64,000 nucleotides of DNA from Armatimonadota bacterium (GCA_027451905.1 DAIDHV010000002.1:186001-250000); one strand, 5' to 3'. Numbered from the stretch's first letter, positions 18,761-27,789 are shown. Made by a program: numbers and translations. The notes: generated by a model from the letters alone, not told the origin.

Positions 18761-18886
18761 CTTCTTATTACATAGTCATGCTTATCTACTAACTGTAGCT
18801 GGCTCATAGTTCCTTCTCTATCTTGTACCGTCACATAGCCTTCAAGTACAATTAACTGACAGAAGAAGATTAGGGATTTTCTCATT

Positions 18887-20590
18887 ATGATTCATAAAAC
18901 TGATGTTGCCATCATAGGGTGTGGTCCTGCAGGGTCGACTTGCGGTGCCTTCTTAAGAAAATATGATCCCTCAATTCGGGTTTCGATCTATGAGCGATCG
19001 CGCTTTCCTCGCGATCATGTCGGAGAGAGCTTACTTCCCATGGTCTGCACAATCTTACAAGAATTAGGAGTCTGGGATCAAATGGAAGCCGCAAACTTTC
19101 CAATCAAAGTAGGGGCTACTTTCCAGTGGGGAAATTCGGATGAGCTGTGGGATTTCAACTTTCTGCCAAAAGGTGAATTCCATCCCGTACTGCGCCCTTC
19201 AGCCTATGAGGGACAAAGAGTCAGAACCGCCTTTCAAGTGGATCGAGCCCAGTACGACCTTATCCTTGCTAAATTTGCCGAAGATCTAGGCTGTAGCCTG
19301 AACTACCAGCTAGGAGTCACAGATATAACAAGACAAGGTGATAGAATCGAATCGCTTACTTTACAAAATGGTGATTCGGTGCAGGCTTCTTATTATATAG
19401 ATGCTTCTGGCCATTCTGGCATCTTACGTCGCAAGCTCAAAGTGAATGTAGATGAGCCTAGCCAACTTCAAAATGTTGCGATTTGGGACTATTGGAAAGA
19501 TGCGAAGTGGGCGGTGGAATTAGGCACCGGCGGAACAAGAATCCAAATCCTATCCGTGCAATATGGCTGGCTTTGGTATATTCAAATCGGTGATGATCGC
19601 ACGTCGGTGGGGCTTGTTTGTCCTGTTGAGTACTTCAAAAAGTGTGGACTAACCACTGAAGAACTCTACAAAAAGGCCATCGGAGACAAACCACTCATAG
19701 CCAACCTGCTCAAGGATGCTGAAAGGCAAAATCAGCTTTCAACAACCAAGGATTGGTCATTCCTTTCCGAGCGAATGTGCGGAGAGAATTGGTATTTGGT
19801 TGGAGAGTCTCAAGGCTTTGCCGATCCGATCCTCAGTGCTGGACTAACACTCACCCATGTTGCGGCTCGAGAAGCTGCCTTTTCAATTCTAGAAGAGCGA
19901 CGCGGCTCCAACAAGGATTGGATCAAAAAAGAGTACGAAGAAAGAAACATGCGCCGCATTTCCCAGCACATACGGTTTGCAGACTACTGGTATGCGGGGA
20001 ATAAGCACTTCACCGAACTCAAAGACTCGGTGTCGGCAATTGCATCAGATTTTGGCCTTGAACTCAGTGGAGAAAGTGCCTTCCGCTGGCTAGCTTCCGG
20101 GGGATTTGTGGAAGAAGACATGGAAGTAGCTGGATTAGCGGCAGTCAGGTTAGACCAGCTTCATGCCATCAGTTCCAAACTTTCCGTGGAACCGCCAAAG
20201 AGCCGCCTTGAAGGAAACAACGTATTTGATCTAAACTTAGAATTCGCAGAATCGGTCCAGTTGGCAACCTACCGAGAAGGCAGAGTTCTACCGATTCCTG
20301 GTCTCAAACGAGGTAAAAAGATTCTTCCGCTAAATCGGTATTTCGCTTGGGTCATCGATGCTCTCAAGTTTTCTCCTCAACTTGACCAAGCTCTAGGCTA
20401 TCTAAATCGAGTTCTATCGGCCCGAGGAACAACTTTTGATTCAGTTTTTCAAGACAGAATTCTTGAAGCTCTTGAGGCAATGATTCGAGATGACTGGGTA
20501 AGGGCGTACTACTCACCAAAGTTCCCTGTGATTCACCACTATTTTCAGCACACAACCGGCATGGTTCGCCCAAACCTAGAAGGAAAGTAG
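18887..20590 (+). CDS. Flavin-dependent halogenase-like FAD monooxygenase
   Basis: A 567-residue FAD enzyme. GCGPAG (11-16) is the dinucleotide-binding loop, and FPRDHVGESLLP (40-51) is the usual halogenase segment. K74 in PIKVGATFQWG lies in the position where flavin halogenases keep a lysine, and GWLWYIQI (W228, W230, I232) matches the WxWxIP signature with Gln for Pro. FADPILSAGLTLTH corresponds to the FxDPxxSxG region of carrier- or phenol-type halogenases. This favours a halogenase over a plain geranylgeranyl-reductase-type oxidoreductase, but the P-to-Q change leaves doubt. It is convergent with the TPR-sulfotransferase gene, with stops 6 nt apart. No PKS, NRPS or flavin reductase gene is close. 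Confidence 0.72.
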   Translation: MIHKTDVAIIGCGPAGSTCGAFLRKYDPSIRVSIYERSRFPRDHVGESLLPMVCTILQELGVWDQMEAANFPIKVGATFQWGNSDELWDFNFLPKGEFHPVLRPSAYEGQRVRTAFQVDRAQYDLILAKFAEDLGCSLNYQLGVTDITRQGDRIESLTLQNGDSVQASYYIDASGHSGILRRKLKVNVDEPSQLQNVAIWDYWKDAKWAVELGTGGTRIQILSVQYGWLWYIQIGDDRTSVGLVCPVEYFKKCGLTTEELYKKAIGDKPLIANLLKDAERQNQLSTTKDWSFLSERMCGENWYLVGESQGFADPILSAGLTLTHVAAREAAFSILEERRGSNKDWIKKEYEERNMRRISQHIRFADYWYAGNKHFTELKDSVSAIASDFGLELSGESAFRWLASGGFVEEDMEVAGLAAVRLDQLHAISSKLSVEPPKSRLEGNNVFDLNLEFAESVQLATYREGRVLPIPGLKRGKKILPLNRYFAWVIDALKFSPQLDQALGYLNRVLSARGTTFDSVFQDRILEALEAMIRDDWVRAYYSPKFPVIHHYFQHTTGMVRPNLEGK

Positions 20591-20596
20591 CCAGGC

Positions 20597-22435
20597 TTAG
20601 CTAGACGAGATTCCTTCTTGTCGCAAGGACACAAATTCCGGAATCCAGTCTTTATAATTCTTCCACCGACCTATGGAACTGGTGTAGACCGGTTGTCTTG
20701 CTTGCCAGCGGCTTGGTGTATTGATTGCCGACGTATTTTTCTCGTGGTGCAGGCAGGCTTCATCCCAAGACAGACCACAAAACTCTATAACATTCCTAAC
20801 CGTGGCCTCCTTATTTAACACCAAATCTTCATAATGCAGTTCAAGTAGATTCTCGGCGGGCAAGTGGCGCCGCCAGTACTCCATAAACTTAAGATACTCT
20901 TTGTAATACTCGGCCGTATTAGATCGGTTATAGACAAATTGACTTCCTCCTCCAAAATAGGTTGTAAAGATGGAGAGACAGGTGTCGGCTGGGTCTCTTT
21001 GGATATGAAGGAAGCGTGCATGAGGAAGGGCTAAATGAATGAGCCCCAAATACGAAAAGTATAACGGCATTTTATCGGTGTGAAATGGCTTCCCTTTGGA
21101 AAGTAAGCTTACGTACTCTTCATACTCAACCGCAACTTTCCTCAGAATCTCACGATCGTTCTCTTCTGGCTTTGCCACAAGTCCAATTGACTTTTCAATC
21201 CAAAATCGCAGTTCTCCTGCACTTGCCACAAGGGGATGGCTTGAAACAATCTGATCGAGCAAAGTGGTTCCCGACCGAATCATCCCTACAATAAAAATTG
21301 GCCGTGCCGATTCCATCCCTTCAATTTTCTGAGATTTAAGGCTTTCATATTTTTTGATAATGAGGTCTCGATCCGATCGGATCCTCTCTAGGCTAAAGGG
21401 CGCGTTGTGAGAATGCAGGATGAAGGCAGCCTCATTAGCTTGATCGTAATACCGAAAGGCAGATTGATAATCACCCTCTTGCTCGGTCAGCTTTCCCATG
21501 CCATAGCTTGCATACATCTTGTTAATGAGGCTTGTGTTTAAGTCGCAAGCGATCTTCATCATCGGCTCTTTCAGGCTTTCCGAAGCGGCGCCTTTTTGGC
21601 ATTGAAGCAGTCCGTAATAGCCAATGGCAAGTTGAGGCTTCTGTGCGACCGTTGCCTGAAATATAGATTTTGCCTCTTCAAATCGGCCTTGATCGATAAG
21701 CCACAGCCCAAAAGAAGGCTTCAGATCTGGCTTGTCTTCAATTGCCTTTTTGTAATGAACTTCTGCTTCTTCATCCTGCTTAATCATGGTCAGAGCAATA
21801 GCCGCCAGCTCATGAAGCTGCCCGCTTTTCGGCATTTTCCGTAGACCAGACATCACCGCGTCGAGGGCTTTCCCAACAATTCCCATCCGCAGATAGTGGC
21901 TGCCAAGAACCAAGTAGTTCTGAACATTTCTAGGGTCAAGCCGCATGGCCTGACTTAGCTCATTTTCCATTAAAAGAGTTTTCATTTCTATGGAGTAAGC
22001 AGCTCCCAGATAATGATGGTAAGGCTCGACGTCTGGCGCAATTTGAGTCGCCAATTTCAGATGCTCAATGGCATGCTTGGCATCAAATTTTTTTAAATAG
22101 CAAGAACCTAGAATGCCATGGGCTTCCGCCCGATTGGGCTCGATCGCAATTGCTTTTTGACACGTGGCGATGGCTCCCTCAAGATCTGATCTTCCCCTCT
22201 TAATTTCGGCTAAAAGGATTAAACACTCATAACTTGTTGGGCTTGTCTGAAGAAATTGATGGATCACCTGCTCCGCTTCATCATTTCGTCTTTGCCTCAT
22301 TAGGCAAAGGGCAAAACAACTATGAGCGTCTTCTGATGCGGGTGCTTCTTGCACTGCCGACTGAAACTCTAGGGTTGCATTGACAATGTCACCCTTCCCT
22401 AACAGATGAATGCCTCGTTCTAAAGCCCCCGACAT
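20597..22435 (-). CDS. TPR-repeat sulfotransferase
   Basis: A 612-residue two-domain protein. Residues about 1-340 are tetratricopeptide repeats (for example AHGILGSCYLKKFDAKHAIE and NYLVLGSHYLRMGIVGKALD). Residues about 375-600 are a PAPS-dependent sulfotransferase: the 5'-phosphosulfate loop is MIRSGTT (385-391), and the 3'-phosphate region is HIQRDPADTCLS near 477-488, followed by NLLELHYEDLVLN. Such fusions move sulfate from PAPS to a protein tyrosine or a carbohydrate acceptor; the acceptor is unknown. No signal peptide is seen. It faces the halogenase-like gene tail to tail, with no hairpin between, so transcripts may overlap. A tailoring partnership is inference only. Confidence 0.87.
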   Translation of the reverse strand: MSGALERGIHLLGKGDIVNATLEFQSAVQEAPASEDAHSCFALCLMRQRRNDEAEQVIHQFLQTSPTSYECLILLAEIKRGRSDLEGAIATCQKAIAIEPNRAEAHGILGSCYLKKFDAKHAIEHLKLATQIAPDVEPYHHYLGAAYSIEMKTLLMENELSQAMRLDPRNVQNYLVLGSHYLRMGIVGKALDAVMSGLRKMPKSGQLHELAAIALTMIKQDEEAEVHYKKAIEDKPDLKPSFGLWLIDQGRFEEAKSIFQATVAQKPQLAIGYYGLLQCQKGAASESLKEPMMKIACDLNTSLINKMYASYGMGKLTEQEGDYQSAFRYYDQANEAAFILHSHNAPFSLERIRSDRDLIIKKYESLKSQKIEGMESARPIFIVGMIRSGTTLLDQIVSSHPLVASAGELRFWIEKSIGLVAKPEENDREILRKVAVEYEEYVSLLSKGKPFHTDKMPLYFSYLGLIHLALPHARFLHIQRDPADTCLSIFTTYFGGGSQFVYNRSNTAEYYKEYLKFMEYWRRHLPAENLLELHYEDLVLNKEATVRNVIEFCGLSWDEACLHHEKNTSAINTPSRWQARQPVYTSSIGRWKNYKDWIPEFVSLRQEGISSS

Positions 22436-22451
22436 AGATCAACGAATACCG

Positions 22452-22691
22452 TTAGTTTAAGTGATTTCGCTTTTTAACCGCTGCAATCATTTCTGACTTT
22501 TGGCTTGCAGACAGGTTGGGGTTGTTTTGGATTTTTTGAATTCTCTGCTGGGGCGAAATACTCAGGTCAATATGGTCACCCAAACTCTTGTGAGCTGATG
22601 CAGGGATTGTATTTGGTGTGCAGCCATCAACAAAGATGAACGCAAAAATAAGAAGGGCAACTGCCACTGGTGTTAAAGATTTCATTGTCAT
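22452..22691 (-). CDS. Small lipoprotein of unknown function
   Basis: 79 residues. A hydrophobic N-terminus (VAVALLIFAFIFVDGC) ends in a VDGC lipobox, so cysteine 24 should be lipidated. The mature part is short and polar and ends in a helix (QQRIQKIQNNPNLSASQKSEMIAAVKKR). It lies 79 nt downstream of the prepilin gene on the same strand, and only 16 nt before the TPR-sulfotransferase start, so it may be co-transcribed with either. No function can be proposed beyond cell-envelope association. Confidence 0.7.
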   Translation of the reverse strand: MTMKSLTPVAVALLIFAFIFVDGCTPNTIPASAHKSLGDHIDLSISPQQRIQKIQNNPNLSASQKSEMIAAVKKRNHLN

Positions 22692-22770
22692 AGTCTAGGG
22701 GTTGGTTCTAGCGGTGATTGAGAAGGGGTCAAGAGCTTTTAGGTTCAAACTCTTGACCCAACGTCTTTGT

Positions 22771-23691
22771 TTAGTACGGCGTTGCCGGAGTGGCTGGAAT
22801 CAAGTTCCAGATGTCATACGTCCAACCCGTACCCGGAATCCAAGGATTCAGCGCACTATCAAGCAGATGGATCTGGCCACAAGGCACACCATTGGTAGAA
22901 GTGGCGCCATCCGCATTCGGTGGAGTGCGGCTGCCCATCCAATAGCAAAGAGTTGTTGCTCCTGCCCACATGCCGTAGTTCATTCCCGTTTTCACATAAT
23001 AATGAGCGTGGCCGTCACTAAAGCCTAGGTTGGCTCCAGCTCCTGGCGTTGTTCCTGGCTGGGCTCCGAAGTGGGTTAGATTCACGTCGGGGCCATCAAT
23101 GCCGTCATAGTAGTTCCCTGCCGCCTGACCACCGGGTCCGGGTCCGTAATAAGCGGATTGGGGTTGAGCCATCGAAGTCTTCTGAGCCGCGTCGTACTCG
23201 TCTAAAATGACGGTATCGGCAGGGGCGTCAGTCGAAGTGGTGGATTCACCAAGCAAAATGGCGTTAGAAGCGTAAGAATCGCAGTACTGGCTAGCAGCCC
23301 CATTCGATTCGTAGCAGCCCCAGCCGTCGTTACCTTCTTTAATGGCAACAGGGCAAAGGAAAATGCCAAAGTTCTTAACGTAAGGATAAACGCCTCTTGC
23401 CCAGTTTGTTTCGGCGGTCGGATCCATCGCGCCATCAATGTAGTTGTGGAAGTAGGTCTCTCCAATGCCGTAGCCATTGCTAGCTTGGGCGGCAAAGGTG
23501 TCGTCATTGTCGGATGCGTACATGACATGGCCGAGAGTCAGCTGCTTAATGTTGCTTAAGCAAACCGTTTTCTTTGCTGCCGCTTTTGCCTGGGCAAAAA
23601 CGGGAAAGAGAATCGCGGCAAGGATTGCAATAATTGCAATCACAACGAGAAGTTCGATGAGCGTAAAAGCGCTCTTAGCGCGTTTTTTCAT
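22771..23691 (-). CDS. Type IV prepilin-like protein with DUF1559-style C-terminus
   Basis: About 306 residues from the ATG at 23691. The basic leader MKKRAKSA is followed by [24 protein letters not shown], the prepilin N-methylation site and membrane helix, with conserved E5. The next segment, [24 protein letters not shown], is the hallmark of the large prepilin families of Planctomycetes and Armatimonadetes. [10 protein letters not shown] near the C-terminus resembles their terminal DG motif. It should be cleaved by prepilin peptidase and sit in a pseudopilus or on the surface. It starts 4 nt after the regulator gene stops, so the two form an operon. The longer frame to 23748 overlaps the regulator and is unlikely. 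Confidence 0.87.
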   Translation of the reverse strand: MKKRAKSAFTLIELLVVIAIIAILAAILFPVFAQAKAAAKKTVCLSNIKQLTLGHVMYASDNDDTFAAQASNGYGIGETYFHNYIDGAMDPTAETNWARGVYPYVKNFGIFLCPVAIKEGNDGWGCYESNGAASQYCDSYASNAILLGESTTSTDAPADTVILDEYDAAQKTSMAQPQSAYYGPGPGGQAAGNYYDGIDGPDVNLTHFGAQPGTTPGAGANLGFSDGHAHYYVKTGMNYGMWAGATTLCYWMGSRTPPNADGATSTNGVPCGQIHLLDSALNPWIPGTGWTYDIWNLIPATPATPY

Positions 23692-23695
23692 TGTT

Positions 23696-24931
23696 TTAAG
23701 ATGCAGACAATTGTCTATTTGACGGGGCCGAATCTGAACTCGGCACAAACATGTCGGAGGTAGTTGAGTTTTTCACTACCAAAGGAGAATCCAAAAGGAC
23801 CCGCTGAGCATGATCGTGAGACTCAGCGCTGAGACGATCTAAAAGCAGATTTGCGGCATGTCGGCCAAATCCCTCAAAGTCTTGGGCAACCGTTGTTAAA
23901 ATGTCAGGGACCGAATCTTTCCACCTTGCAAGCCAATCAAAGCCAATTACCGAAAGATCAGTGGGGATAGAAATTCCCATCCCTTCCAAAAAGGCGCATA
24001 GCCAAAAGGCTAGAACGTCGTGACCAACAATGAGCGCGGTCGGACGAGGGTTGGCATCTCGGATCGCGCATGCGGCGGAAAGTGCCATTCGGTAAAAGTA
24101 GTCGTTCTTTTTAAGCCCGGTCGCAAAGGGGCCAGCCAGACGACTATTCTCGGTAGGTGAGTCAGGCAAGGTTGTTGCAATGATCACTTTTCCGTCCGCT
24201 TCGGCCCCTATGAGCTTCATCGCCCGCCTATAGCCACGAATCCTTTCTTGGATGGCAGGAGCCACGTCACTATCTCCGACAAACCAAATTCGGTGATGGC
24301 CCTGCTTCTGCAAAAACTCGGTTGCAGTCCTTGTAGCCAAGGCATTGGCAGTGCCCACGTAATCTGCATCAACTCCTGCCGGAGGCGGGGTGTCGACAAA
24401 AACAATCGGCTTGCCACTTTCCACAACCTTCGCAATAAGGTCGTCATTCGTGCCAAAAGGGTCTCGCTCGATGATGGCCCCCACAACCGACGGGCTCTCC
24501 AAGACATGGTTTAAAAAGTCCTTTTCATCAGACTTCACCACCGCCCCCACAAAAAGCGTTGGTTCTCTTACTACTAATTGGTAATGAGCTCCGCGCAGGG
24601 CGCGGGAGATTTCTTTGACCAGCAGCAAGGACTTTTCGTCGGCGATGGGATGGCTTACCCAAACATGGATTTCATTTCCTGTAACGGAAGATTTGGAACT
24701 TGGCTCGATAATGGGGCGAGAATGGGGTCGCTTTGTTATTGTTCCCGCAGCAACTAGCAGATCAATCGCTTTGCGTACAGTGCCTCTGCTAACCGCCAAC
24801 CTCGCAGCAAGCGTTTCCTCAGATGGCAAAAAGGATCCCACTTCAAGAACTCCGTTGTCAATCAATCTCACCAGTTCTGCAGCTGCATTCTGAACGATTC
24901 TTGTCCCTTTTTCGTGCTTTGCTTGTTCCAT
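23696..24931 (-). CDS. GntR winged-helix / LacI-type sugar-binding hybrid regulator
   Basis: 411 residues from the ATG at 24931. Residues about 15-75 are a GntR winged helix ([29 protein letters not shown]). The rest is a periplasmic-binding-protein-like sensor of the LacI type: [49 protein letters not shown], and [13 protein letters not shown]. This is the AraR-like arrangement, expected to bind a sugar. The frame can extend 15 codons to 24976, but the shorter start fits the fold. It is the first gene of an operon with the prepilin gene, unusual for a sugar repressor. Repeated TTGTnCAA words upstream may be its operator. Confidence 0.87.
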   Translation of the reverse strand: MEQAKHEKGTRIVQNAAAELVRLIDNGVLEVGSFLPSEETLAARLAVSRGTVRKAIDLLVAAGTITKRPHSRPIIEPSSKSSVTGNEIHVWVSHPIADEKSLLLVKEISRALRGAHYQLVVREPTLFVGAVVKSDEKDFLNHVLESPSVVGAIIERDPFGTNDDLIAKVVESGKPIVFVDTPPPAGVDADYVGTANALATRTATEFLQKQGHHRIWFVGDSDVAPAIQERIRGYRRAMKLIGAEADGKVIIATTLPDSPTENSRLAGPFATGLKKNDYFYRMALSAACAIRDANPRPTALIVGHDVLAFWLCAFLEGMGISIPTDLSVIGFDWLARWKDSVPDILTTVAQDFEGFGRHAANLLLDRLSAESHDHAQRVLLDSPLVVKNSTTSDMFVPSSDSAPSNRQLSAS

Positions 24932-24981
24932 TGTCTTGATTGTTCTCTGATTCTTGTTCCTAAAAGGACGATTCAAATAAA

Positions 24982-25059
24982 TTGTTCAAGACATTGTACA
25001 AAACTTTTTCCACAAATCTACAATCTCACTAACTTTTTTAGACAATTTTCTAAAATTGT
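24982..25059. promoter_or_regulatory. Candidate operator cluster upstream of the GntR-LacI regulator
   Basis: TTGTTCAA (24982-24989) and the self-complementary TTGTACAA (24994-25001) lie 12 nt apart. A further inverted repeat ACAATTTT-CT-AAAATTGT spans 25042-25059. All sit in the AT-rich 130 nt before the regulator start. Similar short palindromes serve AraR-like regulators, but binding is inference. Confidence 0.5.
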
Positions 25060-25100
25060 ACGATTTATTAGTCTTCCCATCGTGCAAAAACCTCCAAAGG

Positions 25101-25169
25101 TGGATCCTATGTTCTTGCAAGCTTGGATACGATGTCCTTGCGGTGGTGGATACTATGTCCTGCCGTCAG
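25101..25169. repeat. 23-bp tandem repeat, three imperfect copies
   Basis: Copies start at 25101, 25124 and 25147, exactly 23 nt apart. Each begins TGGATnC and continues with nATGTnCTTGC or nearly so; the third is the most diverged at its end. There is no dyad within the unit and no spacer, so this is not a CRISPR. It lies in a non-coding region between the operator cluster and the dispersed repeat. Confidence 0.7.
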
Positions 25170-25171
25170 AC

Positions 25172-25376
25172 ACGCTGGAGGGGTGCACCCCCGTTAAAAC
25201 GGTGGGCGGGGTGGTTTAAGGAATTTGAATGGAATTTAAGTTCAAATTCGCTCTCCTCCCCTAACCCCGCCTCTCCAACAAGGTGGAAAGGAGGGGGACT
25301 TTTTTTATTCCTAGGCGGGGAATCGACCTCCCTTCCTTTCATCGCGAAGCGTTGAGAGGAAGGGTCGGGGATGGTG
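25172..25376. repeat. Dispersed GC-rich repeat, partial copy in inverse orientation
   Basis: Positions 25328-25359 are the exact reverse complement of 55316-55347 (32 nt), and the adjoining 25360-25376 matches the stretch before 55559. A second piece, around 25176-25214, is the inverse of the block near 55376-55413 (CCACCCCGCCC, a hairpin, then GCACCCCTCCA). It contains the small palindrome CCGTTAAAACGG also seen in the other locus. The remaining DNA to 25468 holds no gene that I can support. Confidence 0.7.
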
Positions 25377-25468
25377 AACTGCGGCGAATACGCTACACAC
25401 CTCCTCTCCAACAACCACAAAAAGAGACCGATTTTTCCTATACCACGACTTTGCTCAGTGGCGGAAAT

Positions 25469-25502
25469 AAAGATGGCTGCCCCAAAAGAGGCAGCCATCT
25501 TT
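25469..25502. terminator. Rho-independent terminator of the ECF sigma gene
   Basis: Perfect 13-bp stem AAAGATGGCTGCC (25469-25481) / GGCAGCCATCTTT (25490-25502) with an 8-nt loop. On the minus strand it is followed by TTATTTCC and it lies 15 nt past the sigma gene stop. The other strand also has a short T-run, so it could work both ways. Confidence 0.85.
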
Positions 25503-25516
25503 TCATTAACAAAGGA

Positions 25517-26119
25517 TTAGCCGTTGATTTTGCGAACGATCCCCTTCTGAACGAGAGACTCGCGAAGCATCTTTCTTCCACGGTGGATTCTCGACCGGAC
25601 CGTTCCTACCGTCGTCTTTTGCAGATCGGCGATTTCTCCGTAGCTCATTCCTTCCATATCGCACAGCACAATCGCCTGCCTGTAAACCTGAGGAAGCTCG
25701 CCGAGGGCCTCGTTTAGCTCGGATTTGATCTCTTGATGGACCAGCTCTTCATCGGGGGTTAAAGAAGTGTCGGCAATCGGAAGCTCTTGGACCTCGCCGT
25801 CGCTTGGTGAAACCATGGAGTTGAGGGACTCGGCTCGACGGATTGGATTATCTCGTCTTCGGCTGTCCAAATAGGCCCTTTGCATGATCCTCAGCAGCCA
25901 GTTGAGAAATGGCCGACCTGGCATGTAGCTGTCGTAACCTTTCCATGCCTTCACAAACGTCTCCTGAAGCAAATCTTCTGCTTCTGAGGAGTTTCGAGTC
26001 AGCTGCAGGGCTAGGGAATAGGCTCGCTTTTCGGTTCCCGCTAAGAGCTCTTCAAATCGTTTGATTTCAAATTCTTCTCGGCTCGCCAATAAAGCAACAC
26101 GTTCATTTGATGTTTTCAT
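25517..26119 (-). CDS. ECF RNA polymerase sigma factor (RpoE-like)
   Basis: 200 residues from the ATG at 26119. Region 2 covers RAYSLALQLTRNSSEAEDLLQETFVKAWKGYD and PFLNWLLRIMQRAYLDSRRR. Region 4 covers LGELPQVYRQAIVLCDMEG and YGEIADLQKTTVGTVRSRIHRGRKML. AAGGAG lies 5 nt before this ATG. A second in-frame ATG at 26152 also has its own AAGGAG, 4 nt away, partly inside a small palindrome (ATAAGG-AG-CCTTAT); it would add 11 residues. No anti-sigma gene is directly attached, unlike the other two sigma genes here. A strong terminator follows. Confidence 0.9.
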   Translation of the reverse strand: MKTSNERVALLASREEFEIKRFEELLAGTEKRAYSLALQLTRNSSEAEDLLQETFVKAWKGYDSYMPGRPFLNWLLRIMQRAYLDSRRRDNPIRRAESLNSMVSPSDGEVQELPIADTSLTPDEELVHQEIKSELNEALGELPQVYRQAIVLCDMEGMSYGEIADLQKTTVGTVRSRIHRGRKMLRESLVQKGIVRKING

Positions 26120-26355
26120 TTTTTCTCCTTTTCCGTAATTGCTTTGTTTCATAAGGCTCCTTATCAGATGCCCAATGCAACAAGGATGAGGAATGAGTCA
26201 ACTCTGACGTGCCCCGAATTCCAATTACTTGCGTATGCAACTATTGTACCTCGCTTTTTGGCCCTCGTTTACGGTGTATCTAACTATTGGAATGCCTTTT
26301 CTGCCAAAAAAGTTGCATGTTCAACAAATTTTCTTTGAGAAATTACGACGAAAAG

Positions 26356-26369
26356 TTAGCCTATGCTAA
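26356..26369. promoter_or_regulatory. MntR/DtxR-like box before the manganese transporter gene
   Basis: TTAGC-CTAT-GCTAA (26356-26369) is a perfect 5-bp inverted repeat in the 60 nt before the transporter start. It resembles the TTAG...CTAA dyads bound by DtxR/MntR metalloregulators. The regulator itself is not in the window, so this is a candidate only. Confidence 0.45.
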
Positions 26370-26411
26370 AATTAATAGCCGATACTTTTTTAGAGAGTAT
26401 TGAACAGGGCG

Positions 26412-27710
26412 ATGAAAGAGGATTTAGCAGACTATTCTGAAGCAGAATCAGCAGCCTCAACCATTGCCCGCCATTCGGTTCATGTCCCAAAAAGTGCAGT
26501 TGGCATTGCCAGGTTTCTGGCATTTGCAGGTCCCGCCATTATTGTTAGCGTTGGGTACATGGACCCAGGAAACTGGGGCACCGACATCGGCGCGGGTTCG
26601 CAGTTTAACTACAATTTGCTTTGGGCAGTTGTTTTGGCAGGGCTCGGAGCCATGTTTCTTCAGAACCTCAGCGCGCGGTTAGGGGTTGCCGCTGATATTG
26701 ACCTTGCCAACGGCTGCCGAGTCCGATACGGCGATCGGTGGAAGATTCCTTTGTGGGTAGCGGCTCAAATTGCAATCGTTGCCTGTGATCTTGCCGAAGT
26801 CATTGGTTCAGCAGTGGCCCTTCAACTTCTTTTTCATGTCCCCTTACTTTGGGGTGTTTTTCTTACAGCCCTCGATGTGCTTTTGATTTTGATGCTAGAG
26901 AAGTTTGGTTTTAGGAAGTTAGAAGCCATCGTCCTTGCCCTCGTCGGGATCATAGCCACCTGTTTTGTCATTGAACTTATCAAGTGCGGCCCCGATTGGG
27001 GGCAAGCGGCAGTTCATACCGTGATTCCATGGATGGGGGGAAAGGATGCCATATTGCTGGCGGTTGGCATTATCGGAGCCACAATCATGCCCCACAATCT
27101 CTACCTGCACAGTGCTCTGGTTCGAACAAGGAAGTTCTCTAGCAAGGAGGTTGCCCTAAAAATGAATCGGCTTGATACCTACCTGGCGTTGGGGATTGCC
27201 ACCTTGGTCAATGCCGCCATTCTTATCGTTGCAGCTGCCACATTTTATCGATCCGGTCATTACAACGTCTCCGAGCTTTCGGATGCTTACCATTTGCTAA
27301 AGCCGATCTTGGGTGGGCTAGCCCCGATCGCGTTTGCCATTGGGTTGCTAGCCTCAGGCCAGTCCTCTACCATCACCGGCACGCTCGCCGGTCAGGTTGT
27401 TATGGAAGGGCTCCTTGGTCTAAAAATTAAGCCCGCTTACCAAAGGCTGCTAACTCGGGCCTTGGCAATAGTTCCCGCTGCTCTTGTGATCGCAATCAAA
27501 GGGGATGGTGACACATTGGGCTTGCTCATTTTTTCTCAGATCATTCTTTCTATGCAATTGCCGTTTGCAATTTTTCCGTTAGTGGCAATGACAGGGGATA
27601 AAAAGGTGATGGGCAAATATGTCTCCTCAAAAGCAGTCCACGTCTTTGGATGGTGCGTGGGACTGGTCATTTTGTGCCTCAATGTTGTTCTGATCATTCA
27701 AACAATATAG
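26412..27710 (+). CDS. mntH: NRAMP divalent metal transporter (Mn2+/Fe2+ : H+ symporter)
   Basis: About 432 residues with eleven or so transmembrane helices, normal for bacterial MntH. Both metal-site motifs are intact: DPGNW in helix 1 (FAGPAIIVSVGYMDPGNWGTD) and the unwound helix 6 segment ATIMPHNLYLHSALV with the Met ligand. It imports Mn2+ (and Fe2+) with protons across the inner membrane. The frame starts at a TTG (26400); the ATG at 26412 is as likely, and neither has a strong ribosome site. It stands between two ECF sigma factor loci but reads in the other direction. The DtxR-like dyad upstream suggests metal repression. Confidence 0.93.
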   Translation: MKEDLADYSEAESAASTIARHSVHVPKSAVGIARFLAFAGPAIIVSVGYMDPGNWGTDIGAGSQFNYNLLWAVVLAGLGAMFLQNLSARLGVAADIDLANGCRVRYGDRWKIPLWVAAQIAIVACDLAEVIGSAVALQLLFHVPLLWGVFLTALDVLLILMLEKFGFRKLEAIVLALVGIIATCFVIELIKCGPDWGQAAVHTVIPWMGGKDAILLAVGIIGATIMPHNLYLHSALVRTRKFSSKEVALKMNRLDTYLALGIATLVNAAILIVAAATFYRSGHYNVSELSDAYHLLKPILGGLAPIAFAIGLLASGQSSTITGTLAGQVVMEGLLGLKIKPAYQRLLTRALAIVPAALVIAIKGDGDTLGLLIFSQIILSMQLPFAIFPLVAMTGDKKVMGKYVSSKAVHVFGWCVGLVILCLNVVLIIQTI

Positions 27711-27789
27711 GTTTTCTGCCCGTATCGAGGAGCCTTGATTGCCTAGGCTTTCTTCATTCAGTTAGGTGGCTTTACTGCGCAGGACGAAC

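Noticed and set aside
25101-25169. Possible CRISPR array
   Set aside because: The three copies are directly abutting with no spacers, and there are no cas genes.
25283-25717. 144-residue open frame over the dispersed repeat and the end of the ECF sigma gene
   Set aside because: It covers the repeat, a terminator and the antisense of a sure sigma gene; no coding character.
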